This document shows, piece by piece, positions 1-10,388 of a DNA stretch of 64,000 nt (within the stretch, counting starts at the first letter, position 1; every line of letters begins with the position of its first letter). This DNA comes from HK1 sp965221725 (lineage in GTDB: Bacteria; Pseudomonadota; Gammaproteobacteria; HK1): contig OZ244909.1 of the NCBI GenBank assembly GCA_965221725.1, positions 1,426,001 through 1,490,000 of the forward strand. Reading direction: 5' to 3'. A program made the position numbers and the translations under genes. Below the pieces are notes generated by a model. The model saw only the letters and a program-made list of their open reading frames with translations. It was not told the origin of the DNA and searched no databases.

Positions 1-407
1 TTGAGCTTGACGTACTGTTCGAAGTGGGTGAGCAGGGAGCGGGTCAGCGCCTCGATCTCGCGCCCGTCACCGGGCCCTGATTCCAGCACCGTGATGCTTG
101 CGCCGAGGAAGGAATCGCCGTCTTCGAACTGGTCGATGCGCGCCCGTTGCCCACCTTCGACCAGAACCTTCACCGTGCCATCGGGGAGTTTCAGGAGCTG
201 CAGGATGGTGGAGACCGTCCCGATCCGGTAGATCCCCTCGACCGACGGATTGTCCTGGCTCGCGTCCATCTGCGCGACGAGCAATATCCGCTTGTCCTGC
301 TCCATTGCCTGCTGGAGGGCCTGGATCGAGCGATCCCGGCCCACGAAGAGGGGGATCACCATATGCGGATAGACGACGACGTCCCGCAGGGGAAGCACGG
401 GGATCAT
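1..407 (-). CDS. lon: ATP-dependent protease Lon, N-terminal part (runs off the window)
   Basis: Lon is a cytoplasmic AAA+ serine protease that degrades misfolded and regulatory proteins. Only the first 135 residues are visible. They form the start of the LON substrate-recognition domain, beginning MIPVLPLRDVVVYPHMVIPL and continuing with the FVGRDRSI block typical of bacterial Lon. The ATPase and protease domains lie beyond base 1. The ATG at 405-407 is preceded by GGAGG about 6 bases upstream, which fixes the start. E. coli Lon starts a few residues earlier, so the N-terminus is slightly short. It follows clpX on the same strand, the common clpP-clpX-lon order. Confidence 0.95.
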   Translation of the reverse strand, partial: MIPVLPLRDVVVYPHMVIPLFVGRDRSIQALQQAMEQDKRILLVAQMDASQDNPSVEGIYRIGTVSTILQLLKLPDGTVKVLVEGGQRARIDQFEDGDSFLGASITVLESGPGDGREIEALTRSLLTHFEQYVKL

Positions 408-503
408 GTCGAACACCTCCGAAGGGTATTCAGGCGGTAGCGGAGTTCGCCCGGCAACGCCGAGCCGGCAATTGGCGCGGATTCACAGTTCACGACGCGC
501 CGT

Positions 504-531
504 ACATGGCGCCATTGCAGACGAAATTCAA
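504..531 (-). promoter_or_regulatory. candidate heat-shock (sigma-32-like) promoter of lon
   Basis: On the minus strand ATTGAA (526-531) and CGCCATGT (504-511) are separated by 14 bases. The sigma-32 consensus is CTTGAA, 13-14 bases, CCCCATNT, so most positions match. It would start transcription about 90 bases before lon, a known heat-shock gene. The 408-591 gap holds no other convincing promoter. The match is by eye and could be chance. Confidence 0.3.
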
Positions 532-591
532 TCACTCGCTCGTCGACCACGGAGTCCTGGAAATGAGGACGCCCACGGGGTTGCCACGGCA

Positions 592-1863
<1,272 letters not shown>

Positions 1864-1909
1864 TTGGCTTCTTCGGGTTGATCCGCGTACCGCTTCGACG
1901 CGACGGAGG

Positions 1910-2545
1910 TTACTCGCGACCGGAGTCGGTGCCGGCCTCGCGCGCCTCCAGCACCTCGTCGACCAGCCCGTAGTCGCACGCCTCACCCGCTTCCATGAAA
2001 CGATCACGGTCCGTGTCGGCCTGAATCCGCTTCATCGGCTGGCCGGTATGCAGAGCGAGGATTGCGTTCAGACGCTCGCGGGTACGCAGTATTTCCCTGG
2101 CGTGGATGTCGATATCGGATGCCTGCCCCTGAAAGCCGCCGAGCGGCTGGTGGATCATCATCCGCGAGTGGGGCAGACAGTAGCGCTTGCCCTTCGCTCC
2201 GCCGGCGAGCAGCAGCGCCCCCATGCTCGCGGCCTGCCCGACGCACATCGTGCTCACGTCGGGCTTGATGAACTGCATGGTGTCGTAAATGGCAAGCCCT
2301 GCGGTCACCATCCCGCCCGGCGAATTGATATAGAAGTGGATGTCCTTGTCCGGATTCTCGGACTCTAGAAACAGCAACTGCGCCACCACCACGTTCGAAA
2401 CGAGATCGTCGACCGGCCCGCACAGGAACACCACCCGTTCCTTGAGGAGCCGCGAATAGATGTCGTAGGACCGCTCGCCCCGCGCGGACTGCTCCACGAC
2501 GATGGGGATGAGGTTGAGTCCGCGGGTGTGGGTTGCTCCGGACAT
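1910..2545 (-). CDS. clpP: ATP-dependent Clp protease proteolytic subunit ClpP
   Basis: ClpP is a serine protease forming two stacked heptameric rings that degrade polypeptides delivered by ClpX or ClpA. The 211-residue protein carries the complete catalytic triad: Ser107 in GQAASMGA, His132 in MMIHQPLGG and Asp177 in QADTDRD. The N-terminal block LNLIPIVVEQSARGERSYD is characteristic. The ATG at 2545 is used; an in-frame ATG at 2584 behind GGAAG could add a 13-residue propeptide. It sits 150 bases after tig and directly before clpX, the standard gammaproteobacterial tig-clpP-clpX order. Confidence 0.96.
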   Translation of the reverse strand: MSGATHTRGLNLIPIVVEQSARGERSYDIYSRLLKERVVFLCGPVDDLVSNVVVAQLLFLESENPDKDIHFYINSPGGMVTAGLAIYDTMQFIKPDVSTMCVGQAASMGALLLAGGAKGKRYCLPHSRMMIHQPLGGFQGQASDIDIHAREILRTRERLNAILALHTGQPMKRIQADTDRDRFMEAGEACDYGLVDEVLEAREAGTDSGRE

Positions 2546-2695
2546 GTCAGGCGATCCGCTCCCGGTTGTGGCATCGGACTGCATGGACTTCCAGTGCAAT
2601 CCGACGGGGCCAGGCTGATTCCAGCGCCTGATCGGAGGCGCGATGCACTTGCCGGACACCGACGAGGCGTGGAGCATCTCCGCAGCAGGAGCGCG

Positions 2696-4009
2696 TCATA
2701 CGGCCCCGCTCTCAGTCTGCCCGTGATTCAGAATCCGGTCAAACGAAGTCGGCTCGTCGGTGACTTGCGCGTGCTCCAGAACCCACTCTACGACCTGCTC
2801 CTCGAACACGAAGGACTCGACGCCGGCGAGGCGGGAACGATCGGAGTAATACCAGTCGAGTACCTGGGCAGGGTCCTGGTAAGTGGACGCCATGGTCTCG
2901 ACGCGGGTGCGCACCCGTGCATGGTCGAGTTCGATGCGGTGCTCCCTGACGATCTCGGCGACGACAAGTTCCAGTGCGATACGGCGTCTGACCGGCGCCT
3001 CGAACGCATCCGGCGACAGCTCGACACGCCGCTCATCGATCCCGGATCGCTCGAGTTCCTCGCGCCGTCGCTGCATCGCGCGAGCCACCTCACCGCGCAC
3101 CATCGACTCGGGCAGCACGATATCGTCTCCGGGGAGAAGTGCTTCCATCACCCGCTGCTTCAGCAGCGCCCGCAGACCTTCGCCGAGTTCGCGTTCCATG
3201 CTTGCCCGCACCTCGCTGCGCAGGGACTCGACCCCCCCATCCGCGACTCCGAGGCGCTCCGCAAAGGCGTCGTCGACCTCCGGAAGCACCGGCTCCTCAA
3301 CCCGTTGCACCTTCACATCGAACGTCACCGGCTTGCCCGCGAGATGCTCCGGATAGACCTCCGGAAACGAAAGATCCAGCGTCCTGGCCTCGCCCCCCTG
3401 CACGCCGACAAGGCCGTCCTCGAACCCTTCGACCATGCGACCCGCGTCCAGCTCCACCGGCAGTCCCGTGGCCCGGGCCTCTTCGAGCGGTTTGCCGTCG
3501 ACGTGGCCTTCCAGGTCCACCACCACCCGATCACTCGGGGTCGCGGCCCGCTCCACCTCCCTCCAGGTCCGGTGCTGGACCCGCATCCTCTCCAGCATGC
3601 GGTCGACATCCTCGTCGGAGACGTTAGCGACCGGGCGCGCGATTTCGATCGATTCGAACTGCGGCAGCGAAATGTCCGGCAGCACGTCGAATGTCGCCGT
3701 GTAGGTCACCCCGGAGGCGGTCTCCAGCGGCGCGATCTGCGGTACCACCGCGGGGCGAAGCTGCTCACGGTCGAGCGCGTCGGCGAGCGATTCGCGCACG
3801 ATGCCACCGACCACCTCGTCACGCACCTGCCTCCCATAGTGCCGGGCGACGACCTTCACCGGCGCCTTCCCCGGACGGAACCCCGGGATCCTGACGCTTC
3901 TCGCCAGATCCCCGAGCCGCTTGTCGATCTCGCCCCTGACCTTCTCCTCGGGTATCTCCACCCGCATGCGCCGCTCCAGGCCCTGCGTGGTTTCCACCGT
4001 CACCTGCAT
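2696..4009 (-). CDS. tig: trigger factor (ribosome-associated chaperone)
   Basis: Trigger factor binds ribosomal protein L23 at the exit tunnel and shields nascent chains. The 437-residue length is normal. Visible are the N-terminal ribosome-binding domain with the signature GFRPGKAPVKVV (about residues 43-54), the middle FKBP-like PPIase domain around residues 150-245 and a C-terminal helical substrate-binding arm. The ATG at 4009 follows a purine-rich GGGGCGGGGCGAG stretch. It is the first gene of the tig-clpP-clpX-lon series; the promoter should lie in the 250-base gap shared with the divergent uvrA-like gene. Confidence 0.97.
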   Translation of the reverse strand: MQVTVETTQGLERRMRVEIPEEKVRGEIDKRLGDLARSVRIPGFRPGKAPVKVVARHYGRQVRDEVVGGIVRESLADALDREQLRPAVVPQIAPLETASGVTYTATFDVLPDISLPQFESIEIARPVANVSDEDVDRMLERMRVQHRTWREVERAATPSDRVVVDLEGHVDGKPLEEARATGLPVELDAGRMVEGFEDGLVGVQGGEARTLDLSFPEVYPEHLAGKPVTFDVKVQRVEEPVLPEVDDAFAERLGVADGGVESLRSEVRASMERELGEGLRALLKQRVMEALLPGDDIVLPESMVRGEVARAMQRRREELERSGIDERRVELSPDAFEAPVRRRIALELVVAEIVREHRIELDHARVRTRVETMASTYQDPAQVLDWYYSDRSRLAGVESFVFEEQVVEWVLEHAQVTDEPTSFDRILNHGQTESGAV

Positions 4010-4366
4010 CTCGCCCCGCCCCTTCGTCGTTCGTCGCGACAGTCGACCCGCGCAGTATAGCGGGCGGCTCTTTCACGATGCAGCAAGCGTGACCGCGCGG
4101 CGCAGCACCTCGACACCCACCGGGCCCGGCGTCCGGACGCTCCCGAGCTCCGAATCTCACCGGAATGGTTCCGCACGATTGCCGGTCGGGCTGCCATGCG
4201 GGAATCGCCGGCCTGACCGCGGAGGCTTACATGATGCGAGGATGCAAGTGGTACCATGCCGTCCGCGCGCGCACCAGGTTGGCCGCGCGATTTCCGCCCC
4301 CTCGCCGCAACGCCCGGATTGCGCCAGCAGAGCAACTCGCCCCCCCCGGCGCCCGATCCGACACCC

Positions 4367-7300
4367 ATGACCGCCCGCCCCGCCATCCGCGTCCGCGGCG
4401 CCCGCCAGAACAACCTGAGGGGTGTCGATCTCGACCTTCCCCTCGGCGAGCTGCACGTGGTCACCGGGGTGAGTGGGTCCGGCAAGTCCTCGCTCGCCTT
4501 CGACACCGTGTACAGCGAGGGGCAGCGCCGCTACGTGGAGACGTTCTCCTCCTACGCGCGCCAGTTCCTCGACCGTATGGACAAGCCCCGGTTCGACGAG
4601 GCCGGCGGCATCGACGGCATCCCGCCCTCCATCGCCATCGACCAGACCAATCCGGTGCGGACCTCGCGCTCCACCGTCGGCACCATGACCGAGCTGAACG
4701 ATCACCTGAAGCTCCTGTTCGCGCGCGCGGCGGCGCTGCACTGTCGGGGCTGCGGAGCGCCGGTGCGGCGCGACTCGCCGCGATCGATCCTCGCCGCCAT
4801 TCGCGCCGCCGGCCTCGACCGGATCATGGTCACCTTCGAGGTGCCGGTGCCGGAGCGATTCACCCCGACCGAGGTCATCGCCCTGCTGGCCGGACAGGGC
4901 TACACCCGGGTGCATCGCGAGCACCCGGACCGCATTGAAGTCGTCGCCGACCGGCTCCGGCTCGGCGCGGACGACGGCCCCGACACCCGCGCCCGGGTCG
5001 TCGAGGCCATCGAACGGGCGCTGAAGGCGGGCCGCGGCCACCTCACCGTGTACCGCATCGACGCGCAGCGCCACGCCGGCTCGCCGATGCGGTTCTCGAC
5101 CGCTTTGCATTGCGCCGACTGTGACATCGAGTACCGCGAGCCGGTGCCGAGCATGTTCTCGTTCAATTCTCCGCTCGGCGCCTGCGAGACCTGCCGCGGC
5201 TTCGGCCGCACGATGGGTATCGACTACGGGCTGGTGGTGCCCGACGCATCGAAGACCCTCGGCGAGGGCGCGATCCGCCCCTGGCTCTCGAAGAGCTACC
5301 ACCAGTGCCAGCGCGACCTCGTGCGCTACGCGCGCCGACGGGGGGTGCCGCTCGACGTGCCGTGGCGGGAACTCGACGACGCGACCCGCGAGTGGGTCCG
5401 GGAGGGCGAGGCGGACTTCGACGAGGATGGCTGGTACGGCGTGCGCCGGTTCTTCGACTGGCTGGAGACGAAGAGCTATCGGATGCACATCCGGGTGCTG
5501 CTCTCGCGCTACCGGAGCTACCGGGAGTGTCCGGACTGCCGGGGCGCAAGACTCAAGCCGCAGGCGCTGCTATGGCGGGTCGGCACTCGTGCGGACGCGA
5601 AGCAGGCCCTCGGCGACGTGCCGGCCCACCGCCCTCCCGAGACGACGCTGGACGACGCCGCATTCGCGAGGCAGCCGGGGCTGTGCATTCACGACGTGAT
5701 GCGCCTGCCGCTCGACCGGTGCCGGCGTTTCTTCGACGAACTCCGGCTCCGCGCCCCGCTCGACGACGCCACCGAGCTGCTGCTCGCCGAGATCCGCGGG
5801 CGGCTCGGCTACCTGGTCGAGGTAGGGCTCGGCTACCTCACGCTCGACCGCCAGTCCCGAACCCTGAGCGGCGGTGAGGTCCAGCGCATCAACCTGACCA
5901 CCGCGCTCGGCACATCGCTGGTGAACACGCTCTTCGTGCTGGACGAGCCGAGCATCGGGCTGCACGCGCGCGACATCGCCCGCATCGTCTCGGTGCTGAA
6001 GAAACTCCGCGCGGCGGGCAACACCCTGCTGGTGGTGGAGCACGATCCCCAGGTGATGCTCGCGGCGGATCGGGTCGTCGACATGGGACCGGGCCCCGGC
6101 GAACGCGGCGGCGAGGTCGTGTTCCGCGGCTCGCCGCGCGCGCTGCTGCGGTCACGGCGCTCGCTCACCGCCGCATGGCTGCGCGGCGAACGGCGGATCG
6201 AGCCTCGCGCCCCGGCGTCGGCGTCGGCCGGGCACATCGCAATCCGCGGCGCCCGCGCCCACAACCTCGCCGACGTCAATGTCGACATCCCGCTCCGGCG
6301 CTTCGTCTGCGTGACCGGCGTCAGCGGCTCGGGCAAGTCCACCCTGGCCGTCGACGTGCTCTACCGCGCCGCCTGCAAGCACCGGGGGCGCGCCGTCGAA
6401 GCGCCGGGCGAGCATGGAGCGATCGACGGGCTCGATGCCCTCGACGACGTGGTGCTCGTGGACCAGTCGCCCATCGGCAAGACCACCCGCTCCAACCCCG
6501 CGAGCTACGTGGGCGCGTTCGACGCGATCCGCAAGCGCTTCGCGGCCGAGCCCCTCGCCATCGAACGCGGATACCCCGCGGGAACCTTCAGCTTCAACTC
6601 CGGCAACGGGCGCTGCCCGAGCTGCGGCGGCAACGGCTTCGAGCACATCGAGATGCAGTTCCTGAGCGACGTATACCTGCGCTGCCCCGACTGCGACGGC
6701 CGCCGTTACCGGAGCGAAGTGCTCGAGGTGAAAATCCGGCCGGAGGCGAAGGGCGGCATCACCGACACCCCGCGTTCCATCGCCGACATCCTGGAAATGA
6801 CGGTCGACGACGCCCTCGCCTTCTTCGCCGCAAGCCCCGACGTGGTCCGGCCCCTCACGCCGCTGGCGGCGGTGGGGCTCGGCTACCTGCGGCTCGGCCA
6901 GCCGGTGCCGACACTCTCGGGGGGCGAGGCGCAGCGGCTGAAGCTCGCCCGCCATCTCGCGGCCCGCAGGACCGGACCCCGCTCCGACCGCACGCCCGAC
7001 CACATCCTGTTCATATTCGACGAACCGACCACCGGACTTCACTTCGAGGACGTGTCGCGCCTGCTCACGGCGCTCGACGCGCTGCTCGCGGCCGGACACT
7101 CGGTGCTGGTCATCGAGCATCACCTCGATGTCATCGCCGCCGCGGACTGGATCGTCGACCTCGGCCCGGAGGGCGGAAGCGGCGGCGGGCGGGTGGTCGC
7201 CACCGGCCGGCCGCGCGCCGTCGCCCGCCGACGGCGAAGCCATACCGGGGCAGCGCTCCGCGCGCACTTCACCGAGCGCGAGCCGGGAACGGCGCCGGTG

Positions 7301-9913
7301 GCGCCACCCTCCCCACCCCGCCCGCGAACCCGGAGCAACGGCGCAATCGCCATCCGCAACGCGCGTGAGCACAACCTGCGCGGCACCGACATCGACATCC
7401 CGCGCGACCGGTTCACGGTGATCACGGGGGTGAGCGGCAGTGGCAAGAGCACCGTCGCGTTCGACATCCTTTTCGCCGAAGGCCAGCGACGGTACCTGGA
7501 GTCGCTCAACGCCTACGCCCGCCAGTTCGTGCAGCCGGCCGCGCGTCCCGACGTGGATGCGATCTTCGGCATCCCGCCGTCGGTAGCCATCGAGCAGCGC
7601 ACCTCGCGGGGCGGCTACAAGAGCACCGTGGGGACGATGACCGAGATCCACCACTTCCTGCGCCTGCTCTTCGTACGGCTCGGCACCCAGCACTGTCCCG
7701 ACTGCGACATCGCCATCGAACCGCAGACCCCGGACGCCATCGTCGACCGGGTGCTCAAGCGGCACCGGGGGCGCGAGGTCGCGATCCACGCCCCGCTGGT
7801 GGTGGCCCGCAAGGGCTATTACACCGAGCTGGCCAGGTGGGCCGCGAAGCACGGCCACGCCACGCTGCGCGTCGACGGAGCGCCTCTTCCCACCGGCGCC
7901 TGGCCGCGGCTCGACCGCTACCGGGAGCACGACATCGACTTGCCGCTCGGCGCCGTCACCGTCCGCGCGGATCGGGAGCCGGCGCTGCGCACGATGATCG
8001 AGCGCGCCCTCGACCACGGAGCCGGACGGGTCCGGGTCGCCGACCACCGGGGAGAGACCCTGTACTCGACCGTGCGCGCCTGCCCGGGGTGCGGGAGGAG
8101 CTTCGACGAGCCGGACCCGCGGTTGTTCTCGTGGAACTCCCGGCACGGGTGGTGTCCATCGTGCTTCGGCACCGGGCGCGAGCTGCGCGGCTTCGACGAC
8201 ACCCAGACGGGAGAGGAGGCGCACTGGTCGGAGGACGGGCAGGCGGAGGCGCGCGAGTGCCGGGCCTGTGCCGGGCAACGGCTGCGACCGGAAGCGCTCG
8301 CGGTGCGCTACCGCTCGCATACCATTGCGGATCTCGGCGCCCTCGACGTCGGCACCACCCGCCGGACGCTCGCTCGCATCCGGCCGCGGGGGCGCGAGGC
8401 GGCGATCGCGCGCGACGTGCTGGCCGAGCTTTCGACCCGACTCGACTTCCTGGACCGCCTGGGGCTCGGCTACCTGCGGCTCGACCGCGCCGCCCCTACC
8501 CTCTCCGGTGGCGAAGCGCAGCGCATCCGGCTCGCCGCGCAACTCGGATCGAACCTCCGCGGCGTGTGCTACATCCTGGACGAGCCGACCATCGGGCTGC
8601 ACGCGCGCGACAACACGATGCTGCTGGACACCCTGCGCGCGCTCCGCGCGAAGGGCAACACGGTGGTGGTGGTCGAACACGACGAGGAGACCATCCGCAG
8701 CGCCGAGCACATCGTCGACCTGGGCCCCGGCGCCGGGGTGAACGGCGGCCGGGTCGTCGCCCACGGCCCGATCGGCCGCATCCTCGCCAGCCGCGAATCC
8801 CTCACCGGGCGCCATCTCGCATCCCCGCTGGTCCACCCGTTGCCGGGGCTGCGGTCGCCGGAACGCACGAAGGCACCGGAGCGACACCTTTCGATCCGCG
8901 GCGCCAGCCTGAACAACCTGCGCGACATCGACATCGACCTCCCGCTGGAGCGGCTCGTGTGCGTGACCGGGGTGAGCGGAAGCGGCAAGAGCAGCTTGGT
9001 GCGCGGCGTACTGCTCGCGAACCTCGCGGCCGCGCTCCGGCGCCGGCGGGGCGGGCGGGCGAAGTGGATCGGATGCCGGGAGATCCTGGGTTTCGAGGCG
9101 GTGAAGCGGGTGCTGGAGGTCGACCAGACCCCCATCGGCAAGACGCCGCGCTCGTGCCCCGCCACCTACGTCGGGATCTGGGATCATATCCGCCGCCTGT
9201 TCGCGGGGGCGACCGAGTCGCGCATCCGCGGCTACGGCGCGGGCCGCTTCTCCTTCAACGTCGCCGGCGGGCGCTGCGACGCCTGCGAGGGCCAGGGGAT
9301 GCAGCGCATCGAGATGAGTTTCCTGCCCGACGTGCGGGTGCCGTGCGATGCCTGCGACGGACAGCGGTTTACCCCGGAGACGCTGGAGATCCGCTATCTC
9401 GACATGAGCATCGCCGAGGTGCTGGGCGCGAGCGTGGACGAGGCGCTGCCGCGCTTCGCGGCGCATCCGCGCGTGTACCGCACCCTGGAGCTGCTGCACG
9501 ACGTGGGGCTCGGCTACCTCACCCTGGGGCAGAGCAGCTCCACCCTCTCCGGCGGCGAGGCGCAGCGCATCAAGCTGGTCGCCGAACTTGCCAGGGTGGA
9601 CGCCAGCCCATCGCGAAGCGCCGGCGCCCAAGCCCTCTACGTGCTCGACGAACCCACCATCGGGCTGCACATGGCGGACGTGGAAAAGCTGGTGCGGGTG
9701 CTGCACCGACTGGTCGACGCGGGCAACACCGTCGTGGTGGTCGAGCACAACCTGGATGTGGTGGCGGAGGCGGACCTGGTGATCGACCTGGGGCCGGAAG
9801 GCGGCACGGGAGGCGGCAGGGTCGTCACCTCGGGAACCCCGGGCAAGGTCGCCCGCGCGCGGCGCTCGCATACGGGGCGGGCGCTGTCGGCATTTCCGGA
9901 CGGGCGGGGGTAA
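4367..9913 (+). CDS. uvrA: double-length UvrA-type excinuclease ATPase (two UvrA units in one chain)
   Basis: UvrA recognises bulky DNA damage in nucleotide excision repair. This 1848-residue chain is about twice the usual 940. Four Walker A motifs GVSGSGKS[ST] begin at residues 34, 651, 1021 and 1535, and four LSGGE signatures begin at 500, 850, 1379 and 1727, so two complete UvrA units lie in tandem, joining near residues 960-990. Several CxxC pairs in each half match the UvrA zinc modules, for example CPSCGGNGFEH and CDACEGQGMQR. A fused UvrA of similar size is known from Chlamydia. The fused chain could act as an internal dimer. No ribosome site precedes ATG 4367; it is chosen because homology begins at AIRVRGARQNNL. 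Whether a normal uvrA also exists cannot be seen. Confidence 0.93.
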   Translation: MTARPAIRVRGARQNNLRGVDLDLPLGELHVVTGVSGSGKSSLAFDTVYSEGQRRYVETFSSYARQFLDRMDKPRFDEAGGIDGIPPSIAIDQTNPVRTSRSTVGTMTELNDHLKLLFARAAALHCRGCGAPVRRDSPRSILAAIRAAGLDRIMVTFEVPVPERFTPTEVIALLAGQGYTRVHREHPDRIEVVADRLRLGADDGPDTRARVVEAIERALKAGRGHLTVYRIDAQRHAGSPMRFSTALHCADCDIEYREPVPSMFSFNSPLGACETCRGFGRTMGIDYGLVVPDASKTLGEGAIRPWLSKSYHQCQRDLVRYARRRGVPLDVPWRELDDATREWVREGEADFDEDGWYGVRRFFDWLETKSYRMHIRVLLSRYRSYRECPDCRGARLKPQALLWRVGTRADAKQALGDVPAHRPPETTLDDAAFARQPGLCIHDVMRLPLDRCRRFFDELRLRAPLDDATELLLAEIRGRLGYLVEVGLGYLTLDRQSRTLSGGEVQRINLTTALGTSLVNTLFVLDEPSIGLHARDIARIVSVLKKLRAAGNTLLVVEHDPQVMLAADRVVDMGPGPGERGGEVVFRGSPRALLRSRRSLTAAWLRGERRIEPRAPASASAGHIAIRGARAHNLADVNVDIPLRRFVCVTGVSGSGKSTLAVDVLYRAACKHRGRAVEAPGEHGAIDGLDALDDVVLVDQSPIGKTTRSNPASYVGAFDAIRKRFAAEPLAIERGYPAGTFSFNSGNGRCPSCGGNGFEHIEMQFLSDVYLRCPDCDGRRYRSEVLEVKIRPEAKGGITDTPRSIADILEMTVDDALAFFAASPDVVRPLTPLAAVGLGYLRLGQPVPTLSGGEAQRLKLARHLAARRTGPRSDRTPDHILFIFDEPTTGLHFEDVSRLLTALDALLAAGHSVLVIEHHLDVIAAADWIVDLGPEGGSGGGRVVATGRPRAVARRRRSHTGAALRAHFTEREPGTAPVAPPSPPRPRTRSNGAIAIRNAREHNLRGTDIDIPRDRFTVITGVSGSGKSTVAFDILFAEGQRRYLESLNAYARQFVQPAARPDVDAIFGIPPSVAIEQRTSRGGYKSTVGTMTEIHHFLRLLFVRLGTQHCPDCDIAIEPQTPDAIVDRVLKRHRGREVAIHAPLVVARKGYYTELARWAAKHGHATLRVDGAPLPTGAWPRLDRYREHDIDLPLGAVTVRADREPALRTMIERALDHGAGRVRVADHRGETLYSTVRACPGCGRSFDEPDPRLFSWNSRHGWCPSCFGTGRELRGFDDTQTGEEAHWSEDGQAEARECRACAGQRLRPEALAVRYRSHTIADLGALDVGTTRRTLARIRPRGREAAIARDVLAELSTRLDFLDRLGLGYLRLDRAAPTLSGGEAQRIRLAAQLGSNLRGVCYILDEPTIGLHARDNTMLLDTLRALRAKGNTVVVVEHDEETIRSAEHIVDLGPGAGVNGGRVVAHGPIGRILASRESLTGRHLASPLVHPLPGLRSPERTKAPERHLSIRGASLNNLRDIDIDLPLERLVCVTGVSGSGKSSLVRGVLLANLAAALRRRRGGRAKWIGCREILGFEAVKRVLEVDQTPIGKTPRSCPATYVGIWDHIRRLFAGATESRIRGYGAGRFSFNVAGGRCDACEGQGMQRIEMSFLPDVRVPCDACDGQRFTPETLEIRYLDMSIAEVLGASVDEALPRFAAHPRVYRTLELLHDVGLGYLTLGQSSSTLSGGEAQRIKLVAELARVDASPSRSAGAQALYVLDEPTIGLHMADVEKLVRVLHRLVDAGNTVVVVEHNLDVVAEADLVIDLGPEGGTGGGRVVTSGTPGKVARARRSHTGRALSAFPDGRG

Positions 9914-9945
9914 GTGCGATTTTCGGACAGCGCCCCCGCCCTTTC
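9902..9945 (+). terminator. candidate hairpin terminator after the uvrA-like gene
   Basis: GGGCGGGGG (9902-9910) overlaps the end of the gene and pairs perfectly with CCCCCGCCC (9933-9941), followed by only three T. The stem is strong but the U-tract is poor, so intrinsic termination is uncertain. Confidence 0.35.
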
Positions 9946-9968
9946 CAGCACTGCGGCACCGCCGGGTC

Positions 9969-10016
9969 GGGTGCCTCGATTTGAAATTCTGCCCGGTATC
10001 TCCGGCCGGCACGCAC
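9969..10016 (-). repeat. dispersed repeat family B, copy 1
   Basis: Read on the minus strand this stretch matches 23028-23076 at about 40 of 49 positions, including the shared blocks GGCCGG, GATACC, GAATTTCAAA and GAGGCAC. Both copies are intergenic and neither encodes a credible gene. Its ends GTGCC and GGCAC can pair. The rest of the 9914-10200 gap shows nothing else that can be named. Confidence 0.55.
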
Positions 10017-10200
10017 AGGCTCTCCCGAGCCCACGGGAGTCGAAGCGAGGCACTCCCCCGAGTCGACGCCGGTTGACCGTCGTTCGGTCTAGAATAGTTC
10101 GCCTCGTCTGCGTGTGGACGGCGGGAGGGAACACCAGACGCGACAACCGCTCGCGCAGCTCAAAGATGCGGGCAAATACAGGGGCATGAACCACGAACGG

Positions 10201-10277
10201 TGGTGGCTACGGGTGGGATCGAACCACCGACCTCACGATTATGAGTCGTGCGCTCTCACCGGCTGAGCTACGTAGCC
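10201..10277 (-). tRNA. tRNA-Met (CAU), elongator type
   Basis: The minus strand reads a complete 77-nt cloverleaf starting GGCTACGTAGCTCAG and ending in encoded CCA. The anticodon stem-loop GCACGACTCATAATCGTG carries CAU. The acceptor stem GGCTACG pairs with CGTAGCC, and the T arm is GGTGGTTCGATCCCACC. The D-loop and acceptor stem match E. coli elongator tRNA-Met rather than initiator tRNA (first pair G-C, no CGGGG start). Confidence 0.97.
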
Positions 10278-10291
10278 CGGAGGGAGGGCGA

Positions 10292-10321
10292 ACGATACCG
10301 AATGGCGCGGCCCGCACGCAA
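10292..10321 (-). promoter_or_regulatory. candidate promoter of tRNA-Met
   Basis: On the minus strand TTGCGT (10316-10321) and TATCGT (10292-10297) are 18 bases apart, followed by a GC-rich discriminator TCGCCCTCC and the tRNA 14 bases after the -10 element. It resembles a sigma-70 stable-RNA promoter, judged by eye. Confidence 0.35.
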
Positions 10322-10388
10322 CCGACGGAGATGCTTCGTCCACCTCCCCGAGCGCGCGTCGACGCGCAGCGTCGTCTGAAGGAAAGCC

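Noticed and set aside
7837..9984. A 715-codon same-strand frame inside the uvrA-like gene
   Set aside because: Arg/Pro-rich frameshifted reading of the second UvrA half; all conserved motifs are in the other frame.
6152..10012. A 1286-codon open frame antisense to the uvrA-like gene
   Set aside because: It is a GC-rich shadow: it lacks any recognisable domain, runs through all four ABC modules of the real gene and reads as Arg/Gly/Ala/Val-rich composition.
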